NCBI GenBank assembly: GCA_030432595.1
Contig: JAUIGU010000001.1
Coordinates: forward strand, 124,001 to 188,000
Direction: 5' to 3'
Source: Phycisphaerae bacterium
Lineage (GTDB): Bacteria; Planctomycetota; Phycisphaerae; Phycisphaerales; Phycisphaeraceae
Length of the DNA stretch: 64,000 nt
The notes beneath the pieces were generated by a model that did no database searches, was not told the origin of the DNA, and was given only the letters and a program-made list of their open reading frames with translations. Position numbers and translations under genes: made by a program. This document shows, one piece after another, positions 36,949 to 45,007 of this stretch (its first letter is position 1; every line of letters begins with the position of its first letter).

Positions 36949-37860
36949 TTACTCGATGTCCCAGAGGTTGTCGGCGTTGGCGTTGTATTGGCCGAGCGCG
37001 GAGTTGGCGTAGGGGCCGGCGACGCTGGTGTTGAGGGTGCCGCCGGCGCGGCCGCCGCCGGTGGGCTGCTCGATCTTGCGTTGGGGGGCGCCGACCGCGG
37101 AGGCGTGTCCGTCGGCCCAGATGACATCGACGGTGACGCCCTGGTGGCGGGCGTCCGGGGCGCCGGGGGCGGCGGTGCCGAGCGCGCGGGCGACGGTGTC
37201 GGAGATGAAGCAGATGCCCGACGCGTTGCCGGTCAGGTCGGTGGCGTTGGGGTCCCAGAGCGGGCTGAACGAGTCGGCGACGACGATGGTCGCGGAGGGG
37301 TTTTTCACGTCGTCGATGCGGGGGGTGTAGGGGATGCTGACGTTGGTGAGGGTGGTGCCGCCGGCGCGGCCGCCGTTGTTGACCTCGATCGTGCCGCTGT
37401 ACGTGAAGCCAGTGGTGCCCAGGTCATTCAGCCGCGTGCCGATGTTCATCCAGTTGTAGCCGTACTGCACGCGGAACCAGCGCTGATCGTTGGCGGTTTC
37501 GGTCGAGGCTTCGAGGAAGTCTTCGCGGGTGGGGTTGTAAGACGGGCAGTCGAAGTTGACGGGGTTGGCCATCTGGCCTTCGACGACGAGGGTGCCGGCC
37601 CAGTACGCGGGGTTGATCGACGCGGTGTCTTCCCACGGCGTCTTGTAGGGCATGAAGTGGCCGTCGAAGTCGATGGTGTAGTTGACGGTGGCGATGCCGA
37701 TCTGCCGGACGTTGCTGAGGCAGGCGGCGGCTTGGGCGGTCTTCCGGGCGGCGCCCAAAGCGGGCAGGAGGATGCCGACCAGCAGCGCGATGATGGAGAT
37801 CACCACGAGCAGTTCGATGAGGGTGAAGGCGGCCGGTCGTCGGCGGACGGGTCGATGCAT
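36949..37860 (-). CDS. Prepilin-type protein with RH-x10-DG C-terminal motif (3 of 3)
   Basis: A 303-aa paralogue, first in transcription order. Signature [20 protein letters not shown] with LLPALG directly after, then [19 protein letters not shown]. The C-terminal motif is [17 protein letters not shown] (ten residues between H and DG). The globular part differs from the other two genes and lacks their TEENxWDRKLGF ending, so it is the more diverged member. The start is ATG 37860. No secretin, ATPase or prepilin peptidase gene is nearby, so the machinery must be encoded elsewhere. Confidence 0.87.
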   Translation of the reverse strand: MHRPVRRRPAAFTLIELLVVISIIALLVGILLPALGAARKTAQAAACLSNVRQIGIATVNYTIDFDGHFMPYKTPWEDTASINPAYWAGTLVVEGQMANPVNFDCPSYNPTREDFLEASTETANDQRWFRVQYGYNWMNIGTRLNDLGTTGFTYSGTIEVNNGGRAGGTTLTNVSIPYTPRIDDVKNPSATIVVADSFSPLWDPNATDLTGNASGICFISDTVARALGTAAPGAPDARHQGVTVDVIWADGHASAVGAPQRKIEQPTGGGRAGGTLNTSVAGPYANSALGQYNANADNLWDIE

Positions 37861-38190
37861 AGCTGTAGGTCTCTAACGCCCCCGGGCATGCGCGGGGTCG
37901 GACAGACGGGACGGTGCGGCGGGTGAGACGTTCCGCAAGAATTCTAGAAAACCGGCAGGCGTTATGTAATTATTCTGACAGATGAAGCGGCCGGGGTCAA
38001 GGGGCTTTTTCGGGCATTGGGGCGGTCCGGGAGCACAGGATTGGGGCGGGTGGGGTCTGGGGCCTGGGGTTCGGGGTTTGGCCGAAGAAAAAGACGTCGG
38101 CGCGCGGCGATTTCAGGGACATGGTCCCAAGCCCCAGACCCCGAGCCCCAGACCCCACTCAGCGCGGACCTGCGACGCAGCGACGCAAAA
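37861..38190. other. Non-coding stretch with inverted repeat
   Basis: Between the prepilin group and the mlaD-like gene. It contains the inverted repeat 38050-38158. About 37861-37980 probably holds the promoter of the prepilin gene (AT-rich around 37935-37980). No ORF is supported. Confidence 0.5.
38050..38158. repeat. Inverted repeat of GGGGTCTGGGGC words
   Basis: Left arm 38050-38081 (GTGGGGTCTGGGGCCTGGGG...) and right arm 38125-38158 (...GAGCCCCAGACCCCAC), with a 43-base loop. Same arm type as in nadE (25732-25803) and at 39253-39409. It lies just past the mlaD-like stop. Confidence 0.75.
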
Positions 38191-39195
38191 TCAGAACTGC
38201 ACGGGCAGGCCCTCGGCCTTCCATTTCTGGACCAGGAGCTTGGCTTCGTCGGCCAGGGCGCCGATGCGCAGGGCGGCGTCGGCGAAGCTCTCGAACAGGG
38301 CCGGGTCGTTGAGCATCCGGCCGAGCGTGCCCTCGCCTTTCTGGGCGACCTCCATGATCGCCCGTGCCTGTTGCATGGTGGCGCTGGTCTCCTGGGCGAG
38401 GGTGAGGTAGCGCTTGGTGAGCTCGTCGACCTTCTTGCCGGCGTCGGTGACCAGGGCGTCAACGGTTTCGGAAGTCTTGACGGCGTTGTCGCTGACGGTC
38501 TGCGCGTTGGCGAGGGTGGCGTCGATCTTCTCGCGGAGCTGCTCGTCGTTGGTGTAGGCGCGGATGTCGTTAAGGACGGCCTGCATCTCGGCGAGGCGTT
38601 CTTCGAGGGAGGTGAGGACGGAGAACACGCCGGTGTCGGTGAGGTTGGCTTCCTTGGCGCGTTGGGCGTCGCCGAGCAGCGCGTTGACGTTGCGGCCGAC
38701 GCGGTCCCACTCCTGGCTGAAGCGTTCGAAGCTGGTGGTGAGTCGGTTGAGCTGAGAGAAGGCGCCGGCGAGGGAGCCGAGCTGCCCGGGGATGAGCGCG
38801 GTGCCGTCGTCGGGGAGGAAGTCGGTGGTGGCGGTGGCGGAACCGTTTTCGGGGACGAGCTGGACGGTGGCGGTGCCGCCGAGCAGGTCGGTGTCGACCT
38901 CGGCGTGGACGGGGTCGGGGATGCGGACGCCGTCGCGGATGCGGGCGGTGACGCGGATGCCGGTGCCGGGCGGCATCTTGAAGTCGATGTCGCGGACCTG
39001 ACCGATGCGGATGCCGTAGAGCTGGACGGCGGAACCCTCGTTGAGGGCGACGGCGTCTTCCATGTCGATGGTGACGAGGTAGCCGCCGCGCAGGAAGGCG
39101 GGGATGTAGCCGAAGAGGAACAGCAGCACGCCCAGGCCGATGACCCCGGCGAGGGTGGTGACGCCGACGGTGAGGTTGCGGGTGCGGTCGTTCAT
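38191..39195 (-). CDS. MlaD/MCE-family lipid-transport protein
   Basis: A 334-aa protein with one N-terminal membrane segment (VGVTTLAGVIGLGVLLFLFGY) and one MCE domain (about 40-120, VTIDMEDAVALNEGSAVQLYG, GIRIGQVRDI, TDLLGGTATVQLVP), then a long helical region. MCE proteins form periplasmic rings or tubes that carry phospholipids between membranes with an ABC transporter. The mlaF-like ATPase gene lies upstream on the same strand, but no mlaE-like permease is adjacent. ATG 39195 is preferred over TTG 39201. Confidence 0.87.
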   Translation of the reverse strand: MNDRTRNLTVGVTTLAGVIGLGVLLFLFGYIPAFLRGGYLVTIDMEDAVALNEGSAVQLYGIRIGQVRDIDFKMPPGTGIRVTARIRDGVRIPDPVHAEVDTDLLGGTATVQLVPENGSATATTDFLPDDGTALIPGQLGSLAGAFSQLNRLTTSFERFSQEWDRVGRNVNALLGDAQRAKEANLTDTGVFSVLTSLEERLAEMQAVLNDIRAYTNDEQLREKIDATLANAQTVSDNAVKTSETVDALVTDAGKKVDELTKRYLTLAQETSATMQQARAIMEVAQKGEGTLGRMLNDPALFESFADAALRIGALADEAKLLVQKWKAEGLPVQF

Positions 39196-39252
39196 GGTCA
39201 AGGCTCGGCGTGGTTCGCGGAGGAAGCCGGTTGCGTGATAGAGCGATGCGGG

Positions 39253-39409
39253 CGCGGGTTCAGGGTATCGGGTTTGGGGCTTGGGTTCGGGGACGAACGG
39301 CGATCAATGGCGCAAGGCCGGTGTCATCGTTCTCGTTCGGTGTGGACCCCGCGAAATCAGCTTCCTCTGCATGATGATTTCCTTACCCCCGACCCCAAGC
39401 CCCAGACCC
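39253..39409. repeat. Inverted repeat of GGGTTTGGGGCTTGGG words
   Basis: Left arm 39253-39292 and right arm 39385-39409 (CCCCGACCCCAAGCCCCAGA...), in the gap between the mlaF-like and mlaD-like genes. Together with 38050-38158 it brackets the mlaD-like gene. Confidence 0.65.
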
Positions 39410-39452
39410 GGCTCCGCGTCGCCCTGTACGTGGCAAGGCAACGCGGTAGGCC

Positions 39453-40280
39453 TCAGATCGGTTCACCCGATGGCGCCGCGGCGAAGCCTTCGCGGATCGC
39501 GGCGAGGTCTTCGGCGTCGGCCTGGCCTTGGATGAAGCGCTGGACGCGGGGGTTGGCGGACTCGTGAAACGCCTCGGGGTCGGCGTCGCAGAGGACCTTG
39601 CCGCTGTGGAGCAGGACCATGCGGTCGCCGACCTTGTTGGCGCTCTGCATGTCGTGGGTGACGACGATGCCGGTCACGCCGGTGTGGTCACGCAGCGCCA
39701 CGATCAGTTCGTTGATCACGTCGGCGCGGATGGGGTCCAGGCCGGTGGTCGGCTCGTCGTAGAGCACCAGGTCGGGCTCGAGGGCGACGGCGCGGGCGAG
39801 GGCGACGCGTTTGCGCTGGCCGCCGGAGAGTTCGGCGGGCATCTTGTGCTGGATGTCGGGCAGGCCGACCTGTTTGAGCAGGACCTCGGCCTTGTCGCGC
39901 TGCTGGTCGAGGGTCAGGTCACCGAGTTCGGCCAGGGGGAACGCGACGTTCTCGCCGACGGTCATCGAGTCGAACAGCGCGCCCATCTGGAAAAGGAACC
40001 CGATGCGCCGGCGGACGGGGACCAGGTCGTGCTCGTCCTCGTTATCAACGCGTTGGCCGTCGAACCAGACCTCGCCCGCGTCGGGGCGCAACAGGCCGAC
40101 GATGTGCTTGAGCAGGACGCTCTTGCCCGTGCCGGAGGGCCCGAGGACGACGGTGGTCTTGCCGCGCTCGAAGTCGAGGCTGATGCCGTCGAGGACCACG
40201 AGCGAGCCGAACGCCTTACGGACGTTGCGGACGCAGACAATGGCGGATGGCGGATGGCGGATGGCGGATGGTTCGGGCAT
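39453..40280 (-). CDS. MlaF-like ABC transporter ATP-binding protein
   Basis: A 275-aa ATPase. Walker A is GPSGTGKS (47-54), signature LSGGQRKRVALARA, Walker B DLVLYDEPTTGLDP, and H-loop VTHDMQSA. The FLFQMGALFDSMTV block is characteristic of MlaF/Ttg2A. It powers lipid transport with an MlaE permease and the MCE protein encoded downstream. ATG 40280 is in the loop of an inverted repeat, and the first 14 residues (MPEPSAIRHPPSAI) are encoded by the GGATGGC-type arm, so the N-terminus is repeat-derived. The alternative is a start further in, but no ATG or GTG closer to the ABC domain has a ribosome site. Confidence 0.9.
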   Translation of the reverse strand: MPEPSAIRHPPSAIVCVRNVRKAFGSLVVLDGISLDFERGKTTVVLGPSGTGKSVLLKHIVGLLRPDAGEVWFDGQRVDNEDEHDLVPVRRRIGFLFQMGALFDSMTVGENVAFPLAELGDLTLDQQRDKAEVLLKQVGLPDIQHKMPAELSGGQRKRVALARAVALEPDLVLYDEPTTGLDPIRADVINELIVALRDHTGVTGIVVTHDMQSANKVGDRMVLLHSGKVLCDADPEAFHESANPRVQRFIQGQADAEDLAAIREGFAAAPSGEPI

Positions 40281-40388
40281 CGGCTCGATTCGCTTTCCCG
40301 CGCGGCGGTGTCTGCTGCGGTTCCTTCCTTCGGACTCAAGGCGGACGGCAGGTTTCCATCCGAAATCCGCCATCCGCCATCGCCCATC
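40240..40388. repeat. Inverted repeat of GGATGGC words spanning the mlaF start
   Basis: Left arm 40240-40271 (four GGATGGC units) and right arm 40357-40388 (...AATCCGCCATCCGCCATCG), with an 85-base loop containing the mlaF-like start codon. The arms match those inside miaA, whereas the loop sequences are unrelated. Confidence 0.8.
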
Positions 40389-40392
40389 ACGG

Positions 40393-41505
40393 TCAGTCCC
40401 CCGCGAAGTATTCGCGCACCGCGTTGACGACCTCGTCCTGCTGGGCCTTGGTCATCTCGGTGAACATCGGGATGCTGAGCACCTCGTCGCAGGCGCGTTC
40501 GGCGTGGGGAAGGGTGCCGCGTTCGTAGCCCAGGTGGCTGTACGCCGGCTGGAGGTGCAGCGGCCGGGGGTAGTACACGCGGTTGCCGATGTCCATCGCG
40601 TCGAGGTGGTGGCGGAGCGGCTCGCGTCCGCCGCCGCGCACGCGCAGGGTGTAGAGGTTGTAGGCGTGGCGGATGTCGTCGGCCGAGTCGGGCGTGGTCA
40701 CCGCGAGCGGCTCGAACAGTTGCTGGTAGCGCTTGGCCAGGTCGCGGCGGCGCTTGACCCACTGATCGACGTGAGGCAGCTTCACCGACAGCAGCGCCGC
40801 CTGGAGCGGGTCCATGCGGAACGCGCCCGAGGGCGTGCGGACAACGAAGCCCGACTCCAGGCCGTGCACACGGATGGAGCGCAGGCGTTGGGCAAGCGCG
40901 TCGTCGTCGGTGAGCACGGCGCCGGCGTCGCCCGCGGCGGCGAGGGTCTTGGTGGGGTAGAAGCTCAGCGTGGCCATGTGCCCCAGCGAGCCGGCCTGCC
41001 GGCCGTGGTACGTCGCGCCGATGGCCATGTCCGCGTCCTCGATGACCTTGAGGCCGTGGCGCTCCGCGATCTCGAGCAGCGCGAACATCTCGCACGGCAG
41101 GCCGTACAGGTGCACCGCCATGATCGCGCGGGTCTTGTCGGTGATGGCAGCCTCGACCGCGTCGGGGTCGAGGTTGAAGGTGCGCGGCCGGATGTCGGCG
41201 AACACCGGGGTCCCCCCGGCCCGCAGGATCGACTCGGCGGTGTGCAGGTAGGTGAACGGGCTGACGATCACCTCGTCGCCGGGCTGCAAATCCAGGGCGA
41301 GCATGGACGCCTTAATTGCGTCGGTGCCGCTGGACACGCCGACGGCGTGCTTGACCCCGCAGTAAGCGGCGAGCTGGGCCTCGAAACGCTCGACGTAGTG
41401 CCCCAGGATCAGCCGGCCGGACTCGACCACCTCACAGAACGCGTCGCGCAGCTCCGGCAACAGCGTGCGGTGCTGCTCGGACAGGTCGGTCAACGGCACG
41501 GCCAT
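40393..41505 (-). CDS. DegT/DnrJ/EryC1/StrS-family PLP aminotransferase
   Basis: A 370-aa pyridoxal-phosphate enzyme of the sugar-nucleotide aminotransferase family, used in synthesis of amino sugars for surface polysaccharides. The cofactor lysine is in SFYPTKTLAAAGDAG (K186). Other motifs are VGVSSGTDAIKASMLAL, VIVSPFTYLHTAESILRAGG and VIEDADMAIGATYHGR (usually EDAAQAxGA). ATG 41505 has GAGGGT upstream and begins the family's usual VPLTDL start. No other sugar-nucleotide genes are nearby. The gap to the mlaF-like gene holds only the inverted repeat. Confidence 0.9.
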   Translation of the reverse strand: MAVPLTDLSEQHRTLLPELRDAFCEVVESGRLILGHYVERFEAQLAAYCGVKHAVGVSSGTDAIKASMLALDLQPGDEVIVSPFTYLHTAESILRAGGTPVFADIRPRTFNLDPDAVEAAITDKTRAIMAVHLYGLPCEMFALLEIAERHGLKVIEDADMAIGATYHGRQAGSLGHMATLSFYPTKTLAAAGDAGAVLTDDDALAQRLRSIRVHGLESGFVVRTPSGAFRMDPLQAALLSVKLPHVDQWVKRRRDLAKRYQQLFEPLAVTTPDSADDIRHAYNLYTLRVRGGGREPLRHHLDAMDIGNRVYYPRPLHLQPAYSHLGYERGTLPHAERACDEVLSIPMFTEMTKAQQDEVVNAVREYFAGD

Positions 41506-41822
41506 GACGGAACACCCTCGCAAGACACGCCCCGCACGTCACGGACCGGCGATCCGTCGCTTGCCCGGCGGGGGAAGCAGAGCATAATGCAAGCCCGCCG
41601 GCGGTGGTCACGGGCGGGTCTGGCCGCGCTCTCGGGTGGTGGGTCCGTTCGATCGTGATCGATTCAGATTTCACTTGAAGCCCACGGTCTCCGACCGTGG
41701 GCTACCCAGCCCTGCAAGGGCTGGGCTTCGCGACAGACCCTGAACACAATCTGACTCATTACCCTTTCCTGGTTATCACGGACTGTTATCCGTGCCCCCC
41801 TTGGACGGAGCGCCGCCGGCCC
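41506..41822. other. Non-coding stretch with double hairpin
   Basis: Upstream of both the aminotransferase (minus) and the zinc-ribbon membrane protein (plus). It holds a double hairpin at 41680-41725. About 41740-41800 may contain the promoter of the downstream gene. No ORF is supported. Confidence 0.5.
41680..41725. repeat. Two adjacent perfect hairpins
   Basis: GCCCACGGTC-TCC-GACCGTGGGC (41680-41702) then CCCAGCCCT-GCA-AGGGCTGGG (41705-41725). The first stem resembles the terminators at 6781 and 18075, but here it sits upstream of a gene and lacks a T-run. Confidence 0.75.
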
Positions 41823-42833
41823 ATGCCCCACGCCCTCGCCTGCCCCGGCTGCCTGAAACGCTTCGCCTGGACGCCCAAGCTCGCGGGCCGGCGCGTGACC
41901 TGCCACTGCGGCCAGAAGTTCGTCGCGCCCGATGCGCCCGGCGGCCCGGTCGTGCCCATCTACGAGACCGGCCCGAAAGCGCCGGAGAAGTCCAAACGCC
42001 CGCCGCGCGAAACCTACGACCTGGCCAGCGACGACGACCCGCCGCCCCGAAAAACCAAAGCCGATACGCCCAAGCCGCGGCACGACGGCAAGTGCCCCGG
42101 GTGCAACGCGCCGCTCAAGCCCGACGCCGTGGTGTGCGTGCGCTGCGGCTTCAACGTCACGGAAGGACAGCGGATCAAAACCGATGTCGCGAAAGACGCC
42201 CCCCCGCCGACCGAAGAAGCCGTCCCGGAAGCCCGGGCCTCCGACGCGCCCGGCCCGGACCCGTTGGCGTTCGGCAGCAGCCCGATCGCCCGCGCGCTGG
42301 CCGCGCGTGAAGACGAGCTCAAGCCGTCCAGGGCGCGCGAGCGTTATGTGCCGACGGCGATGATCTCGCTGGCCTGCCTGGGCCTGCCCGTGGTGTCGTG
42401 GTGGGGCACGAAGTCGCTCGGCGAGGCGGCGTGGCACCTGCTGCAGAACGCAGGCGTCGCGCTGCTGTCCACGCTCGCGATCTTCGGGGCGCTGGCGGCG
42501 TCCCTGAACTTCATCACGCTCTCGCTGGGCAACTTCCGCTCAACGCTGCTGAAGATCATCGCCGTCGGCATGCTGGGCAGCCTCGCGGCGGACCTGGCGA
42601 CGATCCTCATCATCCCCATGGTGGTCGACGCGGTCGTGATGGGCGTGATGGCCGCGATGGTGGTGATGGGCCTGGTCTGCATCGCCATCACGCTCAACGT
42701 GATCTTCGTGGGGTTGCCGATGCTCTACCTGTTCGAGCTGGATTTCCCCGAAACCGGCGCGGTGCTGATCTGCGTCGTGCTGCTCAAGGCGGTGGGCATC
42801 CCGGTCGTGCTGATCCTGGCGGGGGTGATCTGA
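41823..42833 (+). CDS. Membrane protein with two zinc-ribbon-like motifs
   Basis: A 336-aa protein. The N-terminus has a CPGC...CHCG ribbon (ALACPGCLKRFAWTPKLAGR) of the kind that precedes membrane domains in many planctomycete proteins. A second ribbon, CPGCNAPLKPDAVVCVRCGF, follows an acidic/proline-rich linker. From about residue 180 there are four or five membrane segments (MISLACLGLPVVSWW, VALLSTLAIFGALAASLNF and others). No enzyme motif is seen and the function is unknown. ATG 41823 matches the first ribbon; the longer frame upstream is not protein-like. Confidence 0.8.
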   Translation: MPHALACPGCLKRFAWTPKLAGRRVTCHCGQKFVAPDAPGGPVVPIYETGPKAPEKSKRPPRETYDLASDDDPPPRKTKADTPKPRHDGKCPGCNAPLKPDAVVCVRCGFNVTEGQRIKTDVAKDAPPPTEEAVPEARASDAPGPDPLAFGSSPIARALAAREDELKPSRARERYVPTAMISLACLGLPVVSWWGTKSLGEAAWHLLQNAGVALLSTLAIFGALAASLNFITLSLGNFRSTLLKIIAVGMLGSLAADLATILIIPMVVDAVVMGVMAAMVVMGLVCIAITLNVIFVGLPMLYLFELDFPETGAVLICVVLLKAVGIPVVLILAGVI

Positions 42834-42935
42834 CCGGGGCCTCCGCCCTTCTTGGAAGGCTCAGCCGGGCCGGATCGGGCGAAGGATAGAATGGTGCCGA
42901 ACTCAACGCCGTCAAGGACGCCCCGGAGAATCAAG

Positions 42936-43553
42936 ATGACCCGTGTCGCATCCGCCACGTTGCTGCTGGTTTGGTGGTTCCTGTCCGGGTGTTCATCGCT
43001 GACGGTGCCGACGCCGCTGGGCGAGCGTGTTTCGGGAGAGAACGCCCCTTCGCTCAACGGCGTCTGGCAGATGCAAGGCGGCGAAGATGGCGTGCTCCAC
43101 GCGCACCACATCGCCGAGCATCACCTCCGGGTCGCCGGCCTGGAGTGGGACGAAGACGCCGTTGCCTACAAGACGGTCCAACGCGACATTCTGGTCGGCG
43201 CGGCCGCCGACGGGTGGCTGTTCTTCAACCTCCCCCAGGCCCAGTGGGGAGACGACGAGATCGACACCCCGAGCGGTCCGATCGACGGGCCGTACGTGCC
43301 GATGCTCGTAGAGTTGATCAACGATGACGGCACGCCCGTGTTGAAGCTCTACGACCCGAACTACGAAGCCTGGGCCGTCGCCGTGGAGCAGGACCAACTC
43401 GCGGGCAGCGCGGAACGCCACGACAACAATGTCATCGAAGTCGTCGTCTCCGCCGACGCCGAGGCGCTCGAAGCGTTCCTGGGCGCACGCGAACTGGACA
43501 CGCTGTTCGATCTGGACGAGGGCGGTGAATTGCGGCGCATCGTCGTGGAATAG
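42936..43553 (+). CDS. Lipoprotein of unknown function
   Basis: A 205-aa exported protein with a lipoprotein signal (LLLVWWFLSGCSS, C19 as the lipid-modified cysteine). The remainder has no recognisable domain; it includes LNGVWQMQGGEDGVLHAH and DPNYEAWAVAVEQDQLAG. ATG 42936 has GGAG about 10 bases upstream, and a GATAGAAT box lies near 42886. It converges with the aldo/keto reductase gene. Confidence 0.8.
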   Translation: MTRVASATLLLVWWFLSGCSSLTVPTPLGERVSGENAPSLNGVWQMQGGEDGVLHAHHIAEHHLRVAGLEWDEDAVAYKTVQRDILVGAAADGWLFFNLPQAQWGDDEIDTPSGPIDGPYVPMLVELINDDGTPVLKLYDPNYEAWAVAVEQDQLAGSAERHDNNVIEVVVSADAEALEAFLGARELDTLFDLDEGGELRRIVVE

Positions 43554-43580
43554 CCGCCGGCGGGTTGGTCATGGCGAGGC

Positions 43581-44783
43581 TTACGACCCGCTCTCGCTCA
43601 GCCGTTTGACCGCCTCGCCGCCGAGTGCTTCGACGGCGTCGGCCAGCATCCCGGGGATCGCGTCGGCGTGGGACGAATCGGCGAGCGCGGCGACGAGTTC
43701 CGTTTGATCCACGTCCTTGAACGTGTCGGCCTTGGCGCCGGGGAACCAGTGGTCTGCGCCGCCGAGCAGGTTGAAACGCATCTTGCCGTACTCGGTCATG
43801 TCCCAACCGCGCGAGAGCTGGAACAGCCAGAGCATCAGCGCGATGTTCAGCCCGCCGGGCGCGTCGTAGAACTCGGGCACGCCGTCCCAACTCAGGGCCT
43901 CGGGGCTGCGGAACCCGGTGGCCTCTTCCATCGCGTCTTCGAGCTTCTGCACGATGGGGGGCAGCACCGTGTCGGCCTGGTCCAGCAGCGGCAGGGCGTC
44001 GAGGTGCTCCGCGTAGTCGCTGGGCCGAGACGCGCCGACCGACAGCGTGTGCACGCCGGGCTGGCTCAGCGTCCACAGGTCGTTGAACGTCATCGGGTGC
44101 AGCGGGGCGCAGAGTTCGACGAGTTTGTCCGGCGGCTCGTAGAGGTTCCCGCCCTTGTTGGAAGGGCTGATGATGAACACGCCCATGTCCCGCTTCATCG
44201 CGGCGTCCACCGCGGCGCGGTTGCGCTGGAAGATGAAGTAGTAGTGCAGGTTGACGTAGTCGAAGCCCTGCTCGCTGATGTTGATCGTGTCCAGGAGCGC
44301 CGACAGCGGCGCGTGCGTCGAGAACCCGACGTGCTTCACCCGGCCCTGCTTCTGCCAGTTGCGGGCGATGTCGAGGTGCCCGACGGTTTTCACCTTCTCC
44401 AAAACGTCGGCGTTGTTGATGCCGTGGATCGCGAAGAGGTCGACGTGGTCGAGGTGGAGGCGCTCGAGCGACTCGTTGAAGTGCTGCTCGAACTCCTCGG
44501 CGGTGTCGGTCGGGCCGATCTTGGTCTGGACGATGAGCTGTTCGCGCGGGAACTTGGGCAGCACCTGCCCGAGCTGGCGTTCGGACGGGCCGTAGCCGCG
44601 CGCGGTCTCGATGTGGTGGATTCCGACCTCGAGCGAGCGGCGGATGACGGCCTCGATGTTCTCGGTGGTCTTGGGGTCGATCTCGGACAGCGGCTTGTCC
44701 TGCCAGCCGTCCTGGTAGCGCATGCCGCCGGTGGAGAACACGGGGATCTGGAGTTCGGTTTTGCCGAAGCGTCGGTACTGCAT
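43581..44783 (-). CDS. Aldo/keto reductase, long form
   Basis: A 400-aa AKR-fold protein: MQYRRFGKTELQIPVFSTGG, IHHIETARGYGPSERQLGQ, LIVQTKIGP, VDLFAIHGIN and VKHVGFSTHAPL. The catalytic tyrosine is in ARGYG, the lysine in QTKIG and the histidine in AIHG. A C-terminal extension of about 80 residues follows the barrel and is not recognised. Substrate unknown. It is a different subgroup from the gene at 12471. The 5' leader contains a GGGGTCTGGGGGATGGGG arm (44790-44811) right before the start codon, which leaves no ribosome site. Confidence 0.88.
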   Translation of the reverse strand: MQYRRFGKTELQIPVFSTGGMRYQDGWQDKPLSEIDPKTTENIEAVIRRSLEVGIHHIETARGYGPSERQLGQVLPKFPREQLIVQTKIGPTDTAEEFEQHFNESLERLHLDHVDLFAIHGINNADVLEKVKTVGHLDIARNWQKQGRVKHVGFSTHAPLSALLDTINISEQGFDYVNLHYYFIFQRNRAAVDAAMKRDMGVFIISPSNKGGNLYEPPDKLVELCAPLHPMTFNDLWTLSQPGVHTLSVGASRPSDYAEHLDALPLLDQADTVLPPIVQKLEDAMEEATGFRSPEALSWDGVPEFYDAPGGLNIALMLWLFQLSRGWDMTEYGKMRFNLLGGADHWFPGAKADTFKDVDQTELVAALADSSHADAIPGMLADAVEALGGEAVKRLSESGS

Positions 44784-44878
44784 GGGCGATGGGGTCTGGG
44801 GGATGGGGCTGGCGGGGAAGACGTGTTTTGTACGGAAAGCTTAAGCCTAGCGGCGGGCGTTGTCGCGTGATAGTTGTG

Positions 44879-45007
44879 TCAACGTTTTTTTACAAACCAG
44901 ACCAGGAGAAACACCGAGAGCACCAGCCCGCCGACCAGGGCCAGGTCCGCCCAGACGTAGCCGGTCAGCGACGTGGGCGGGGCCGAGACTTCCTGCGCGA
45001 TCAGCAT
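44879..45007 (-). CDS. Small single-pass membrane protein overlapping the oxidoreductase stop
   Basis: A 42-residue ORF: a short polar start (MLIAQEVSAPPTSLTGYVWA), one membrane segment (DLALVGGLVLSVFLLVWF) and a KKR end. Its ATG shares one base with the TGA of the upstream gene (TGATG), which suggests translational coupling. Shape and size resemble small subunits or assembly peptides such as CcmD, but similarity cannot be claimed from sequence alone. Confidence 0.55.
   Translation of the reverse strand: MLIAQEVSAPPTSLTGYVWADLALVGGLVLSVFLLVWFVKKR

Noticed and set aside
41680-41725. Terminator for the aminotransferase or zinc-ribbon gene
   Set aside because: It lies upstream of both genes and has no T-run on either strand.
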